A stretch of DNA of 64,000 bases from Cystobacter ferrugineus (GCF_001887355.1 NZ_MPIN01000003.1:887956-951955), one strand, 5' to 3'. Shown: positions 18,449 through 27,368, counted from the stretch's first letter. Made by a program: numbers and translations. The notes: a model not told the origin generated them from the letters alone.

Positions 18449-19969
18449 ATGAGCACCGACTCGCTGCGAGCCCTCTGGGCGGGCCTGCTGCTCGCCACTG
18501 CCCTGATGTCCACCGGCTGTGCGTCTCAGCCACCACCTGGAAGGAACCTGCGCTACACGCCGCGCGAGGCCCTGGGGCCTGCGTTGGCGGAAGAGCCGCG
18601 CGAGGAGTTTGCGCATCCCCTCGCGTCACGACCACCCGCCCCGTCCAAGCCCGGCGCTTCAGCACTACTGAACCGTCGCCGGGGCTCCCAGGAGACAGTG
18701 ACGGCAGTGGGCCCTGACAGCGCCAAGGGGACTACGAGGCAGAACGCCCTCGCGGCCCAACTGGCGTTTCGCGGTGCCATTGGCGACGTGTCCGGCTCCA
18801 TGCGCAGCGTCTCTGGAGCTCTCTCCAGACTCAAGGCAAGCCACCTGGGTGCGGGCCCTTTCGGGCGCTATGTCGACTATGGCGAACGTCAACGACAGTG
18901 GATTGACGCCGAACTCGCCACCGCCACCCGGCTGGCCAACACCGCCTCGGAGGTGGAGGACCCGGACATGCAGCTTGCCCTCCTCCGCCTCGCTGGCCCA
19001 CGGCTCGAAGCCGCGATGATGGGCTCTCTCCTGCTTGAGGCATGGCTTGACTTCCTCAATCTCGTCAATGTGGTGCTCAAGCAGGGCTTCTTCAGCGTGG
19101 AGATGCTGTTCGTGAACATGGACCGCTGGCAGAAGATGATTGCGCCTGCCATGACCGCGCTCTCCTCTCTGGATCCAGGGCAGGTGGAGGCTGCGGCGAA
19201 AGACATCCCCGCGCTGATGGGCTATCTCTCTGGTGAGTTCAATTCGGCCGCTGAGTCCGCGCGCGTCGCAATGAAGCGCGGCGAGCAGGCGATGTTGTTG
19301 GCGCAACTCGTCGAGATGGTCACCATGGTGTCGGCGATGAAGTTCTCGCTGCCCTCACTGCCGCCGTCCGCTCCCGCGACAGTCGGACTGAGCCTGATGA
19401 TGGGAGGCGACGGCGTGATGATGGGCACGCGGATGGTTGTCTCCGCCGAGTGGGTGGAGATGATGCGCCGGCTGGTACAGGCGGGCGTCCTCTCCCTTCC
19501 TGCGGTCAGCGCCGCTGTGCGGATTCACGCTGGCCAGGTGATGATGGCCAGTTCGCACGACGAGCTGCCGCAGGGCGTTCGCGACGCATTGGGCGACGGT
19601 CCCGAGGTGCGCGGCATGCGCGTGACGGATCGAGCGGGGGCCGGCATGGCCGAACCACCGCGACATCACGTCCTGCCGCGAGAATTCCGCGAGTGGTTCG
19701 AGAAACGAGGCTTCACTGGCGAAATGAGCATCGATCAGTTCTGCGTCAAGATGGAGCAGGCACGCCACGAGGCAATTCATGGCGGCGGCAACTGGCGCCT
19801 GGGTCGCACATGGCCCGGCGAATGGAATCAGATGATCATGGAGACCCTGCGTGATGCCGAGACCAAGGCAGGCCGGATGTTGACGCGGGATGAGGTCCTG
19901 AACATCGTCGCGGAGAACATGCGGGACTACCATATACCAATGAAATTCTCTCCTTGGATGGCGCGATGA
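18449..19969 (+). CDS. SitA/DUF2380-like polymorphic toxin lipoprotein
   Basis: 506 aa. Signal peptide with lipobox STGC (Cys 24). A long helical, Ala/Met-rich middle (about 100-390) has hydrophobic stretches. The C-terminal 102 residues begin RHHVLPREFREWFEKRGF and contain ARHEAIHGGGNW; this HH...H...H pattern resembles HNH/LHH-type nuclease toxin domains and the myxobacterial paralogous lipoprotein family DUF2380 (TIGR02269). By homology with the Sit toxins of Myxococcus it would pass between kin by outer-membrane exchange and kill non-immune recipients. The next gene overlaps it (ATGA), as expected for immunity. The ATG at 18449 has GGAG ten bases upstream. Nuclease activity is inferred. 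Less GC-rich than neighbours. Confidence 0.7.
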   Translation: MSTDSLRALWAGLLLATALMSTGCASQPPPGRNLRYTPREALGPALAEEPREEFAHPLASRPPAPSKPGASALLNRRRGSQETVTAVGPDSAKGTTRQNALAAQLAFRGAIGDVSGSMRSVSGALSRLKASHLGAGPFGRYVDYGERQRQWIDAELATATRLANTASEVEDPDMQLALLRLAGPRLEAAMMGSLLLEAWLDFLNLVNVVLKQGFFSVEMLFVNMDRWQKMIAPAMTALSSLDPGQVEAAAKDIPALMGYLSGEFNSAAESARVAMKRGEQAMLLAQLVEMVTMVSAMKFSLPSLPPSAPATVGLSLMMGGDGVMMGTRMVVSAEWVEMMRRLVQAGVLSLPAVSAAVRIHAGQVMMASSHDELPQGVRDALGDGPEVRGMRVTDRAGAGMAEPPRHHVLPREFREWFEKRGFTGEMSIDQFCVKMEQARHEAIHGGGNWRLGRTWPGEWNQMIMETLRDAETKAGRMLTRDEVLNIVAENMRDYHIPMKFSPWMAR

Positions 19970-20436
19970 ACGAAGACCGATCCTGGGACGGTAACTGGAA
20001 GGTCCGCCTCTATGAGCGTGTCCGAGAGCGTGGTTATGATTCACTCACCGCTTTTGCGAAGGCTCGCCCTGCCGTCCCGCTGTATTTGCTGGCCGAGGAA
20101 CTTGGCGAGGACGATGTCGCTGCGGTGCAGGTGTTGAGCGGATTGCTCGCTGAGGCGGAGCGCAGCCATCAGGTGACACGCCTGGTGCGCGATGTGCTCA
20201 CGCGCGAGCTATCCCAGAGCGTTCCTGACGGCTGGCCGGCCGTGCTGGACGACGCCAACCGCTTCAAGGTCGCCAAGGCACTTGGCCGCTGGACGGCCTA
20301 CTCCCCGGAAACGCATAAGGAGCGCGTAAGACAAATCGGCGATGCACTCATCGCCACACCACCGCCGCCAGGTTGGCGGCCACTCGGTCCCGACGATGAG
20401 CTGCTGCGCACGCTCTTGCCAGACGAGGAGGCTTGA
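19966..20436 (+). CDS. Predicted immunity protein for the SitA/DUF2380-like toxin
   Basis: 156 aa, soluble, no signal peptide, mixed charge. Begins MNEDRSWDGNWKVRLYERVR; conserved-looking stretches are FAKARPAVPLYLLAEELGED and LPDEEA at the end. I recognise no enzymatic motif. The four-base overlap with the toxin gene and its size fit a cytoplasmic immunity protein; this rests on position. Confidence 0.6.
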   Translation: MNEDRSWDGNWKVRLYERVRERGYDSLTAFAKARPAVPLYLLAEELGEDDVAAVQVLSGLLAEAERSHQVTRLVRDVLTRELSQSVPDGWPAVLDDANRFKVAKALGRWTAYSPETHKERVRQIGDALIATPPPPGWRPLGPDDELLRTLLPDEEA

Positions 20437-20471
20437 GCTTCACCTCTCCCCAGGCCAAGCCACTCCCTCGC

Positions 20472-20846
20472 CTATGTGCCCAGCTGCCTTTCCAGTGGAA
20501 CGGTTTGCGGCACGATCAGATCGCCTGTGTGCAGGGTGGTAACGGTCTCGATCAGCATGATGCCGCACTCTTCGGTGGCTACAGGATTGTGCCTGGTCTT
20601 CTTCGGCACAACGCAGAACTGGCCGGGCGAGAGGTGCACGTCGCGATCCTCGAACTGGATCGTCAGCTTGCCGTAGATGACGAAAAACATCTCGTCTTCG
20701 TTGACGTGGTCGTGCCAAACCAACTCACCCTTCAGCTTGGCGACCTTGATGTACTGGTCATTGACTCGCCCGATGATGCGCGGCGTCCAGTACTCCGTGA
20801 CTTGTTCCAGTGCTTCCGCGATCCCAATGACACTTCCATTCAGCAT
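20472..20846 (-). CDS. Cupin-domain protein
   Basis: 124 aa single cupin. Motif 1 fits G-x4-H-x-H-x4-E-x6-G (ligand candidates His45, His47, Glu52), and motif 2 is GQFCVVPKKTRHNP with the third His (His86). A metal-binding beta-barrel, possibly a small dioxygenase, isomerase or sensor; the substrate is not predictable. Convergent with the immunity gene and not obviously related to it. Confidence 0.85.
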   Translation of the reverse strand: MLNGSVIGIAEALEQVTEYWTPRIIGRVNDQYIKVAKLKGELVWHDHVNEDEMFFVIYGKLTIQFEDRDVHLSPGQFCVVPKKTRHNPVATEECGIMLIETVTTLHTGDLIVPQTVPLERQLGT

Positions 20847-20910
20847 GGCCTGTCTCTAGCGCTGGTCCTCTGTTCGGTATAGTCGACGACGGCCCTCCAA
20901 GAACGTGCGC

Positions 20911-21642
20911 TCAGGGCTGAATAGAGGTCGGCTCGGGGTCCGGCTTCTTGACCGCCACGTAGCACCCGCCCTGATACTCAGCCGTTCCTGGAGGACAAGG
21001 AGCGTCACTTCGATGGCGCACCCAGCAACCACCTCGAAGTTCCACTTCCGTTTTGGGCGTGCAGGGCGGCCTGGCCTGCTCCTTCAAGGGTTTCTCCGGC
21101 ATCGGATAGGCGATGGCTGGAAAAGAAAGGCCCGGTCGATTCACGAGGACAGGAGTATCGACGGGTGAGTTGCGCATGTCCGGAGGCGTGGACGTGCGCG
21201 GCCAGAGCAGGAAGGCGAGTCCCACCGCCAGGGCCACGCCCGCGAGTCCCCAGCGCGTCGCCCGGTGCCGTGAACGGATGGGCCGTGGCCCACGCATGAA
21301 GTGGGCCCGCACATCCGCCCGCTCATCGATTTGCGCCAGGGAGCCCGCGAGGCGGATGAAGCCCAGGGTCAGTTCGTGGAACCTCGGCGGCTTCGCCCCG
21401 TCCGTGTGCTTGGGGTGAAGAACAAGGGCGTCCGGGTCGGTGAACCTCGTGGCTTCCGCACACCAGGGGGTAGACGAACTCCAGTCGTCGCCAGAGCCCG
21501 GCATCACGACCAGCGCGGGCTCCCCCGTGTCGACATGATGCGCCGCATAGAGACGCCCTTCATCCTCCGGGATGTCCGGGAACCGATCACCCAGTTCATA
21601 CGAGCCCAGACGACGTCCCTTCCACTCCGGCGTGTCGCTCAT
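20911..21642 (-). CDS. Single-pass membrane protein of unknown function
   Basis: 243 aa. The cytoplasmic N-terminal part (1-125) contains GSYELGDRFPDIPEDEGRLY and a hydrophilic stretch without known motif. One membrane helix lies at about 131-148 (RWGLAGVALAVGLAFLLW). The C-terminal proline-rich part has a double Cys motif (PCTPKTEVELRGGCW...PCPPGTAEYQGGCY). The N-terminus faintly recalls the first lobe of a Ser/Thr kinase, but no kinase motif is present. Not recognised. Confidence 0.6.
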   Translation of the reverse strand: MSDTPEWKGRRLGSYELGDRFPDIPEDEGRLYAAHHVDTGEPALVVMPGSGDDWSSSTPWCAEATRFTDPDALVLHPKHTDGAKPPRFHELTLGFIRLAGSLAQIDERADVRAHFMRGPRPIRSRHRATRWGLAGVALAVGLAFLLWPRTSTPPDMRNSPVDTPVLVNRPGLSFPAIAYPMPEKPLKEQARPPCTPKTEVELRGGCWVRHRSDAPCPPGTAEYQGGCYVAVKKPDPEPTSIQP

Positions 21643-22000
21643 TCCATGCCTCCTGATGAGCGGCTCTTCCTACTCGCGATGTCGGACTACTGTCCAGACC
21701 CAATGGGTCAGAATGCCCGGAAGTGGAACTGGACTCCCGATCGCCGTACCGCACCGAGACAGCCCTTGAGGAGAGCGACTACGGACGCGCCTATGACTTC
21801 GCCTTCGCGCGCTCCTCGCGCCGCTCGCTGGTGGTGCTCTTCACGAACCTGGTGGACCCGGACGCATCGGGCACGCTGCTCTCGCGCACGCTCGCTCCGC
21901 GCCCCCGGAACCTGCCCGTGGTGGCCTCGCTGCTGGACGAGGATCTCCAGACGGCCTCCAACGCAGGAGCCCCAGCTCCATGTGCCACGGAGACGTGGGG
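21643..22000 (+). other. Intergenic stretch carrying the DUF58 copy
   Basis: These 358 bp between two leftward genes hold the 211-bp DUF58 remnant described separately. Outside it I see nothing but a short GC-rich spacer; the reading frame through the remnant runs on without stops to 22148, but that part is antisense to a better-supported gene. Confidence 0.6.
21747..21957 (+). pseudogene. Remnant copy of the DUF58 gene interior
   Basis: These 211 bp align without gaps to 18014-18224 at a constant offset of 3733 bp and with few mismatches. They still read ALEESDYGRAYDFAFARSSR...LVDPDASGTLLSRTLA...LPVVASLLDEDLQTA. Both ends of the gene are missing. The fragment and the intact gene bracket the toxin, immunity, cupin and membrane-protein genes. 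Confidence 0.9.
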
Positions 22001-22846
22001 CTACTCTCCCCCTTCTTCGGTCTCCTCCGCCGCCCCCTGGGCCCGCTCTCGCTCGGCGGCTCGTTTCGTCTCTGCCCACTCCGTCAAGGCGGAGGCCACG
22101 GGGTGGAGCGTGTGGCGCATCAGCCGCTTGTGGTGCACCGCCAAGTAGTGCTCCCCGGCGATGGACACGAAGTCAAAGGGAGAGGCGGGGTGGTTCTTCA
22201 ACCACCCCTCTGCTTCCGCACGGGTTTCGAAGGCGGGCGTCGAGGGAGGTATTCCTCTCGCGGCGAGTTCTTCGATGTATGGCTCTATGATGTAGTCCCG
22301 GTATATGCCGCGAACGTTCTCTTCACGAGAAGACCAAGCCAGATAATACTCATCGCCAATGAGTATGCGTGCCGGACTGGGTGGCTCCGCGAGACCCTTC
22401 AGCCAAGCCTCCGCCTCGTCACGTGTTGTGAAATGAGCGATGGCGAGTGGAGCGTAATCGAGACGATTGTTGATGTAGTCCTCGACTGCGGCGAGTTGTT
22501 CGGTATCGGCGATGAAGTTGACCAGGTTGATGAGGACAATCACGGACTGCTTCTGTTCAGGCTCAGGCGCCTCGTCGAACGCCTTCAGGAGAAGCCTCAT
22601 GACCTTATATGAGGTCGCATCTTTGCTCACGTCGAAGGCGAGGCTCGCGTGCGGACGTGGCGTGGGAGGAATCCCCCTGAGGTAGTCTTCAAACAGGTAG
22701 ACTTGGCCTGTTTCGCCGATGAATGCCCTGTATTCGTTCACCTGGGGCCAGAGCCGCTTTTCTTCTTCCCTGCCCTCGAGTCGAGCTGCTTGCCACCGGG
22801 ATGCGGCGAACCGTGATGCGCTGATCAAGGCGTCATGGATTCTCAC
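22001..22846 (-). CDS. Cytoplasmic protein coupled to a lipoprotein; candidate immunity or partner protein
   Basis: 281 aa from a GTG at 22846 that overlaps the lipoprotein stop (GTGA). Soluble and charged. The C-terminal half contains a degenerate internal duplication: FTTRDEAEAWLKGLAEPPSP...IGDEYYLAW and FETRAEAEGWLKNHPASP...IAGEHYLAV. The end is Glu-rich. No known domain recognised. The lipoprotein-plus-overlapping-soluble-gene layout matches that of toxin/immunity cassettes such as the one at 18449-20436, hence the tentative call. Confidence 0.6.
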   Translation of the reverse strand: MRIHDALISASRFAASRWQAARLEGREEEKRLWPQVNEYRAFIGETGQVYLFEDYLRGIPPTPRPHASLAFDVSKDATSYKVMRLLLKAFDEAPEPEQKQSVIVLINLVNFIADTEQLAAVEDYINNRLDYAPLAIAHFTTRDEAEAWLKGLAEPPSPARILIGDEYYLAWSSREENVRGIYRDYIIEPYIEELAARGIPPSTPAFETRAEAEGWLKNHPASPFDFVSIAGEHYLAVHHKRLMRHTLHPVASALTEWAETKRAAERERAQGAAEETEEGGE

Positions 22847-23535
22847 CAGGTCGCCTCCGCGATGTGTGGAGTGGTGGGCAATGCGGAGGGATTCTTCGCA
22901 ACGAGCACGATCGGCATCAGGATGAGAACACCTCCGCCCGAGGCGGCGACCGCGGCAACGAAGGCGACTCCAGCGATGACGATGACGGAGCCCACGAGAA
23001 TCTCCTCGCGGTGATTCTTGATCCAATCCACCGCGGGCTCTATCGCATTGAACTCCGCGGTATATTCCTCGGCCCATTTGCCCATTCGCCGCTTGCACAT
23101 GTCTGCCTGCTTCATGCAATGCTCTGGACACCACCACTTCCTGGCTTCGCGCCACGGCTGTATCTTGATGGCGTCATATCGCCAATGCCCGACCCACACC
23201 GGCCTGCTACTCGCGAGGCAGTCCTCCTGGCACTGGACTCGTCGGCCTTCGCAGTACTCGTCCAGCCCCGTCGAGGAGACGCGCACGGTGCCTCGGTTCG
23301 AGTTCATCGCGCGCATGGTGTACTGGAACGTCGTCAGGTCGAAGTCCTCAAGCGGCTTCCAATCGTGGATCACCCGCCCATCCGGCATCTCCCGGATGAG
23401 GAGCGCGTACCTGGCGAGATCGTGCTGACCAGTGGGGCCCCAAGCCGCGACAGTGGGTCGGGTGACACTACAGGAAACAAGGAGAAGGCTGAGACCCACG
23501 GCAACAAGCTTCCGTGGGAGCGTTCTGGTGGTCAT
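22843..23535 (-). CDS. Cys-rich lipoprotein with C-terminal hydrophobic segment; possible toxin-type lipoprotein
   Basis: 230 aa. Signal peptide with lipobox LLLVSC. A central Cys-rich region (YCEGRRVQCQEDC...WWCPEHCMKQADMC) may form disulphides. One long hydrophobic segment lies near the C-terminus (about residues 180-212: ILVGSVIVIAGVAFVAAVAA and on). No known domain. Could be a pore-forming or membrane-inserting effector of the Sit type, or an ordinary envelope protein. Less GC-rich than flanking genes. Confidence 0.6.
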   Translation of the reverse strand: MTTRTLPRKLVAVGLSLLLVSCSVTRPTVAAWGPTGQHDLARYALLIREMPDGRVIHDWKPLEDFDLTTFQYTMRAMNSNRGTVRVSSTGLDEYCEGRRVQCQEDCLASSRPVWVGHWRYDAIKIQPWREARKWWCPEHCMKQADMCKRRMGKWAEEYTAEFNAIEPAVDWIKNHREEILVGSVIVIAGVAFVAAVAASGGGVLILMPIVLVAKNPSALPTTPHIAEATW

Positions 23536-23769
23536 GTAGGATTCTCGGGGTTGCGCCGGTGTCCGCCGCGTCTATGTCGAGGTGGTCTCCGCGCACCAGG
23601 GGGTGGAGCGCGCACGACCTGGAGTGAAATGGGAGCCCCATGTACCCCAGGCTTCCGCGAGGCGCACGCACCTCCGCGGATCCCGGTTGCGCGGCGGCGC
23701 TCCTGAAAAAAATCCGTGCCAAGCCCGCCGGGGCCGATTTGTTGGCCCCCGCGAAGACCCCCTTTACAG

Positions 23770-26622
23770 ATGCGTTTCACTCCCCAAAATGGCCGCCCAA
23801 TCGTGCTACACGCCTGTGTAGCGACGCACGACACGGACGGAGACAGGCGCTTGGCGGAGGCGAGGGAATTCAGGGAGTTGCGGGTGGTGGCGGACGCGGC
23901 GGCGGTGATGGCTTCGGAGGAGGCACTCTCCTCGGAAGCCGGGCAGCAGGCGCAGGCGTTGACGCCCTTCCACGAGCGGCTGCTCGCGGAGGAGCTCACC
24001 ATCAAGAGCTCGGACTCGCGCGAGCGCCTCGCCGGGGCGCTGGCCGAGGCGCGCGTGGACTTGAACCCGCACCAGCTCGAGGCCGCGTGCTTCGCCCTGG
24101 ACTCGCTCTCGCGCGGCGGATGCATGCTCGCGGACGAGGTGGGCCTCGGGAAAACCATCGAAGCCGGCATGGTGCTCGCCCAGCTCATGGCCGAGGGCAA
24201 GACGCGCATCCTCATCCTCGCCCCCGCCGTGCTGCGCGCGCAGTGGAACAGCGAGCTGCGCGAGAAGTTCGACCTCGAGTCCGTCATGGTCGACGGCCGC
24301 ACCGTGCGCGCCACCGGAAACTGCTTCGATCAGCCCTTCCCCGTCATCTGCTCGCACCCGTTCGCCGCCAACAAGGCCGCGCTCGTGGCGGAGATCCCCT
24401 GGGACGTGGTCGTCATCGACGAGGCCCACCGGCTGCGCAACGCCTACAAGGCCGGACACAAGACGGGCCAGGCCCTGCGCGCCGCGCTCTCCGGCCGCCC
24501 CAAGCTGCTGCTCACCGCCACGCCCCTGCAGAACGACCTGATGGAGCTGTTCGGCCTCGTCACGCTCCTGGACGAGCAGATCCTCGGCCCCGAGCACGCC
24601 TTCCGCAGCCGCTACCGGCTGGAAGGCGAGACGGGCGGACTGCCCGGCGACGTCGCCACCGAACTCAAGGAGCGGCTGGCCCCCGTGGTGCAACGCACGC
24701 TGCGCCGCCAGGTGCGCGAGTACGTGCGCTACACCAACCGGCGCTCCATCGTGGAGGACTTCGCGCCCTCGCCCGAGGAGCATGATCTCTACGAGAAGGT
24801 GAGCGAGTACCTGCGGCGCTCCGAGGTGGCCGCCATCGAGCCGGGCAAGAAGACGCTGCTCACGCTCTGCTACCGCAAGCTCCTGGCCTCCTCCACCTAC
24901 GCCATCGCCCCCACCCTACGCCGGCTCTCGGAGAACCTCACCAAGCGCCTGGAGGCGGCGCGCCTGGGCCAGCGCGCCCTGGGCTTCTTCGAGCCCGAGG
25001 AGGCCAAACAGTTCGCCGAGGAAGGCGAAGAGTGGCTCGAGGACTCCTCGGCCAAGCCCGTGAGCATCCGCACGCTCGAGAACGAGATGTGGGAGCTCAA
25101 GCAGTACGCGGACCTCGCCGACTCCATCAAGGTCAACGCCAAGGGCGAGGCGCTCCTGCGCGCGCTGGAGCGCACCTTCAAGGTGATGAAGGGCCAGGGC
25201 TGGCCGGAGAAGGCGCTCATCTTCACCGAGTCCAAGCGCACCCAGCAGTACCTGTGCACGCTGCTGTCGCAGAACGGCTACGAGGGGAAGATCTCCCTGC
25301 TCTCCGGTGACGCGGCCGGTGGCCCCGAGGAGCGCCGCGCGCTGGTGAACGAGTTCCGCGAGAAGACGCAGATCCTCATCTGCACCGAGGCGGGCGCCGA
25401 GGGCCTCAACCTCCAGTTCTGCAACCTGGTGGTGAACTACGATCTGCCGTGGAACCCGCAGCGCGTGGAGCAGCGCATCGGCCGCTGCCACCGCTATGGC
25501 CAGCAGCGCGACGTGCTCGTCATCAACTTCCTCAACCGGCGCAACGCCGCGGACGCGCGGCTGTACGAGCTGCTCGAGAAGAAGTTGAACCTCTTCGACG
25601 GCGTGTTCGGCGCGTCGGACGAGATCCTCGGCGCGCTGGAGAGCGGCGTGGACTTCGAGCGGCGCATCCTCGACATCTACCAGTCCTGCCGCCACCCGGA
25701 CGACATCAACGCCGCGTTCGACAAGCTGCGCTCGGACATGGAGGGCCGCATCAGCGAGCGCATGACGGAGGCGCGCTCGGTGCTGATGGAGCGCTTCGAC
25801 GGGGACGTGCGGCGGCGGCTGCGCATCGCGGGCGCGCAGACGAAGGAAGCGCTGGAGAAGCGCCAGCAGGGCGCGCGCGCGCTGACGGGCTCGGTGCTGG
25901 GCAGCCACGCGTCGGGCCGGCTCCAGGTGGCCAAGGCCGCCTACGCCGTGCGCGACAGGACGCACGACGCCATCAACTACCTGCAGCTCAACGCGGCGGG
26001 CCTGCCCGCGCGGCTCGCGCGCCTGGCCGGCAGCGAGGGCTGGTGGTTCGTCTACAAGTGCGAGACGACGGGCCTCAAGGCCGAGGAGCGGATGCTCCAC
26101 CTGGTGCTGGTGCTCGAGCGCGACGGCAAGAGCTTCCGTGCCCTGCCGCTCGAGGACGGCGAGCACTTCATGAAGCTGGTGGGCAAGGAGGAGCGGCGCC
26201 GCCAGCCGCCGCCCGTGTCCGTGACGCTCATGCAGGAGCAGGCGCTCATGGCCGCCAAGGACGAGGTGCTGCGCGCCGCCGAGCGCCGCAATGCCCTGGA
26301 GTTGGATCTGGCGCGCGAGCGCGCCGACCGCTTCGCCGAGGACTGTCTCCTGGAGTCGCGCGAGGCGGTGGAGCGCTCGCGCGAGGCCTGGATGGAGGCG
26401 CGCCGCCATGTGTGCGCCGAGGAGGAGCCCTCCGAGCGGGTGAAGGCGCGCGCCCACGCGGAGCGGCTCGAGCGCGAGTACCGCAAGAAGCTCGCCTCGC
26501 TGCGCAACGAGGAGGAGAAGCGCTACGCGGCCAAGGATCGGCAGATCGCGGACCTCGCCAACAAGGCCAAGGTCACCGAGAAGCGCTCCCTCATCGCCTC
26601 CGCCTACTTCTGGCTGTCCTGA
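23770..26622 (+). CDS. SNF2/RapA-type superfamily 2 helicase
   Basis: About 950 aa. Helicase motifs in order: LADEVGLGKTIEAG (I), VVVIDEAHRLRN (II, DEAH), LLTATPLQN (III), IFTESKRTQQYL (IV), EAGAEGLNLQ (V) and PQRVEQRIGRCHRYGQQRDV (VI). The C-terminal about 300 residues include charged coiled-coil. Related proteins include RapA, which recycles stalled RNA polymerase, and SNF2 ATPases of defence systems (for example DISARM DrmD). No companion defence genes are present. The start is uncertain: the ATG at 23770 lacks a ribosome-binding site, whereas the GTG at 23884 has AGGGAG six bases upstream. Monocistronic. Confidence 0.85.
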   Translation: MRFTPQNGRPIVLHACVATHDTDGDRRLAEAREFRELRVVADAAAVMASEEALSSEAGQQAQALTPFHERLLAEELTIKSSDSRERLAGALAEARVDLNPHQLEAACFALDSLSRGGCMLADEVGLGKTIEAGMVLAQLMAEGKTRILILAPAVLRAQWNSELREKFDLESVMVDGRTVRATGNCFDQPFPVICSHPFAANKAALVAEIPWDVVVIDEAHRLRNAYKAGHKTGQALRAALSGRPKLLLTATPLQNDLMELFGLVTLLDEQILGPEHAFRSRYRLEGETGGLPGDVATELKERLAPVVQRTLRRQVREYVRYTNRRSIVEDFAPSPEEHDLYEKVSEYLRRSEVAAIEPGKKTLLTLCYRKLLASSTYAIAPTLRRLSENLTKRLEAARLGQRALGFFEPEEAKQFAEEGEEWLEDSSAKPVSIRTLENEMWELKQYADLADSIKVNAKGEALLRALERTFKVMKGQGWPEKALIFTESKRTQQYLCTLLSQNGYEGKISLLSGDAAGGPEERRALVNEFREKTQILICTEAGAEGLNLQFCNLVVNYDLPWNPQRVEQRIGRCHRYGQQRDVLVINFLNRRNAADARLYELLEKKLNLFDGVFGASDEILGALESGVDFERRILDIYQSCRHPDDINAAFDKLRSDMEGRISERMTEARSVLMERFDGDVRRRLRIAGAQTKEALEKRQQGARALTGSVLGSHASGRLQVAKAAYAVRDRTHDAINYLQLNAAGLPARLARLAGSEGWWFVYKCETTGLKAEERMLHLVLVLERDGKSFRALPLEDGEHFMKLVGKEERRRQPPPVSVTLMQEQALMAAKDEVLRAAERRNALELDLARERADRFAEDCLLESREAVERSREAWMEARRHVCAEEEPSERVKARAHAERLEREYRKKLASLRNEEEKRYAAKDRQIADLANKAKVTEKRSLIASAYFWLS

Positions 26623-26702
26623 GCGCGCCCGGCCCCCTGCCTTCCAAGGGGGCCACACGCCCTGTCCGGGCCAACGCGAAGGCCGGTCGTTACCCTGCCT
26701 TC

Positions 26703-27023
26703 ATGTCTGACGCTCGTTCCGTACGTCCGCCCTGGAAGTCTGGCTTCGTGCTCGTGTGCAAGAAGTGCTCGGGCAACAAGAACCTGGACTTGAGGAAGTG
26801 GCTGGAGCGCCGGCTGGAAGCGGAAGGCCATGGCGACGAGGTGAAGGTGTTCAAGGTGAGCTGCATGGACATCTGCCCCAAGGCCCGGGTCATGGCGGTG
26901 GTGCCACCGGGCCCCGAGGGTACGCCGGGCGGCTGCTACGCGGTGGATCCCCTCCACGAGCGGGAGGGTTTCTACCGGCAGGTCCTGAAACTTCTTCCGG
27001 AGGACCATCCGAAGACGCACTAG
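26703..27023 (+). CDS. Thioredoxin-like [2Fe-2S] ferredoxin
   Basis: 106 aa. Cys residues occur as VCKKCSGNKNLDLRKWL and SCMDICPKARVMAVV, the spacing of thioredoxin-fold [2Fe-2S] ferredoxins, with a later GGCYAVDP. A small soluble electron carrier or Fe-S protein; its partner is not apparent. It ends three bases before the convergent Smr gene's stop. Confidence 0.8.
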   Translation: MSDARSVRPPWKSGFVLVCKKCSGNKNLDLRKWLERRLEAEGHGDEVKVFKVSCMDICPKARVMAVVPPGPEGTPGGCYAVDPLHEREGFYRQVLKLLPEDHPKTH

Positions 27024-27026
27024 GGA

Positions 27027-27368
27027 TTAGGACTCCCGGGGCTTGAGCCTCACCCAGGTCGCGCCCCAGCCGCCATCGGTCTCGGTCGCGGACCGGAAGG
27101 ACTCCACTTCGGGAAGCTTGGGGAGAAGCGACTGGACGGTGCGCCTCAGCGCGCCCGTGCCCTTGCCGTGGATGATGCGGATGTCGAGCACCCCGGCTTC
27201 ACGGCACGCCCAGAGATACTCGGTGACGACGTCCTTCACGTCCCGGGGGTGGAACGGATGCAGATCCAGGTTCCCATCCAACGGCAGCGCCACCGGCGCC
27301 TCGGGATCGAAACCGGCGTCCTCGTCCCCCTCGTTACTGGCCACGACGCACGCGGTCAGCCTCTTCAT
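27027..27368 (-). CDS. Smr-domain protein
   Basis: 113 aa. The Smr core is present: [19 protein letters not shown], then [16 protein letters not shown]. The family has nuclease or nucleic-acid-binding activity (free-standing Smr, as in the C-terminus of MutS2). The ATG at 27368 lies inside the 3' end of the next upstream gene (35-bp overlap), so the two are coupled. Confidence 0.88.
   Translation of the reverse strand: MKRLTACVVASNEGDEDAGFDPEAPVALPLDGNLDLHPFHPRDVKDVVTEYLWACREAGVLDIRIIHGKGTGALRRTVQSLLPKLPEVESFRSATETDGGWGATWVRLKPRES

Noticed and set aside
21957-22148. Extension of the DUF58 remnant as a functional short gene
   Set aside because: After 21957 the similarity to DUF58 ends and the frame runs antisense to the protein gene at 22001-22846; no start signal or fold remains.
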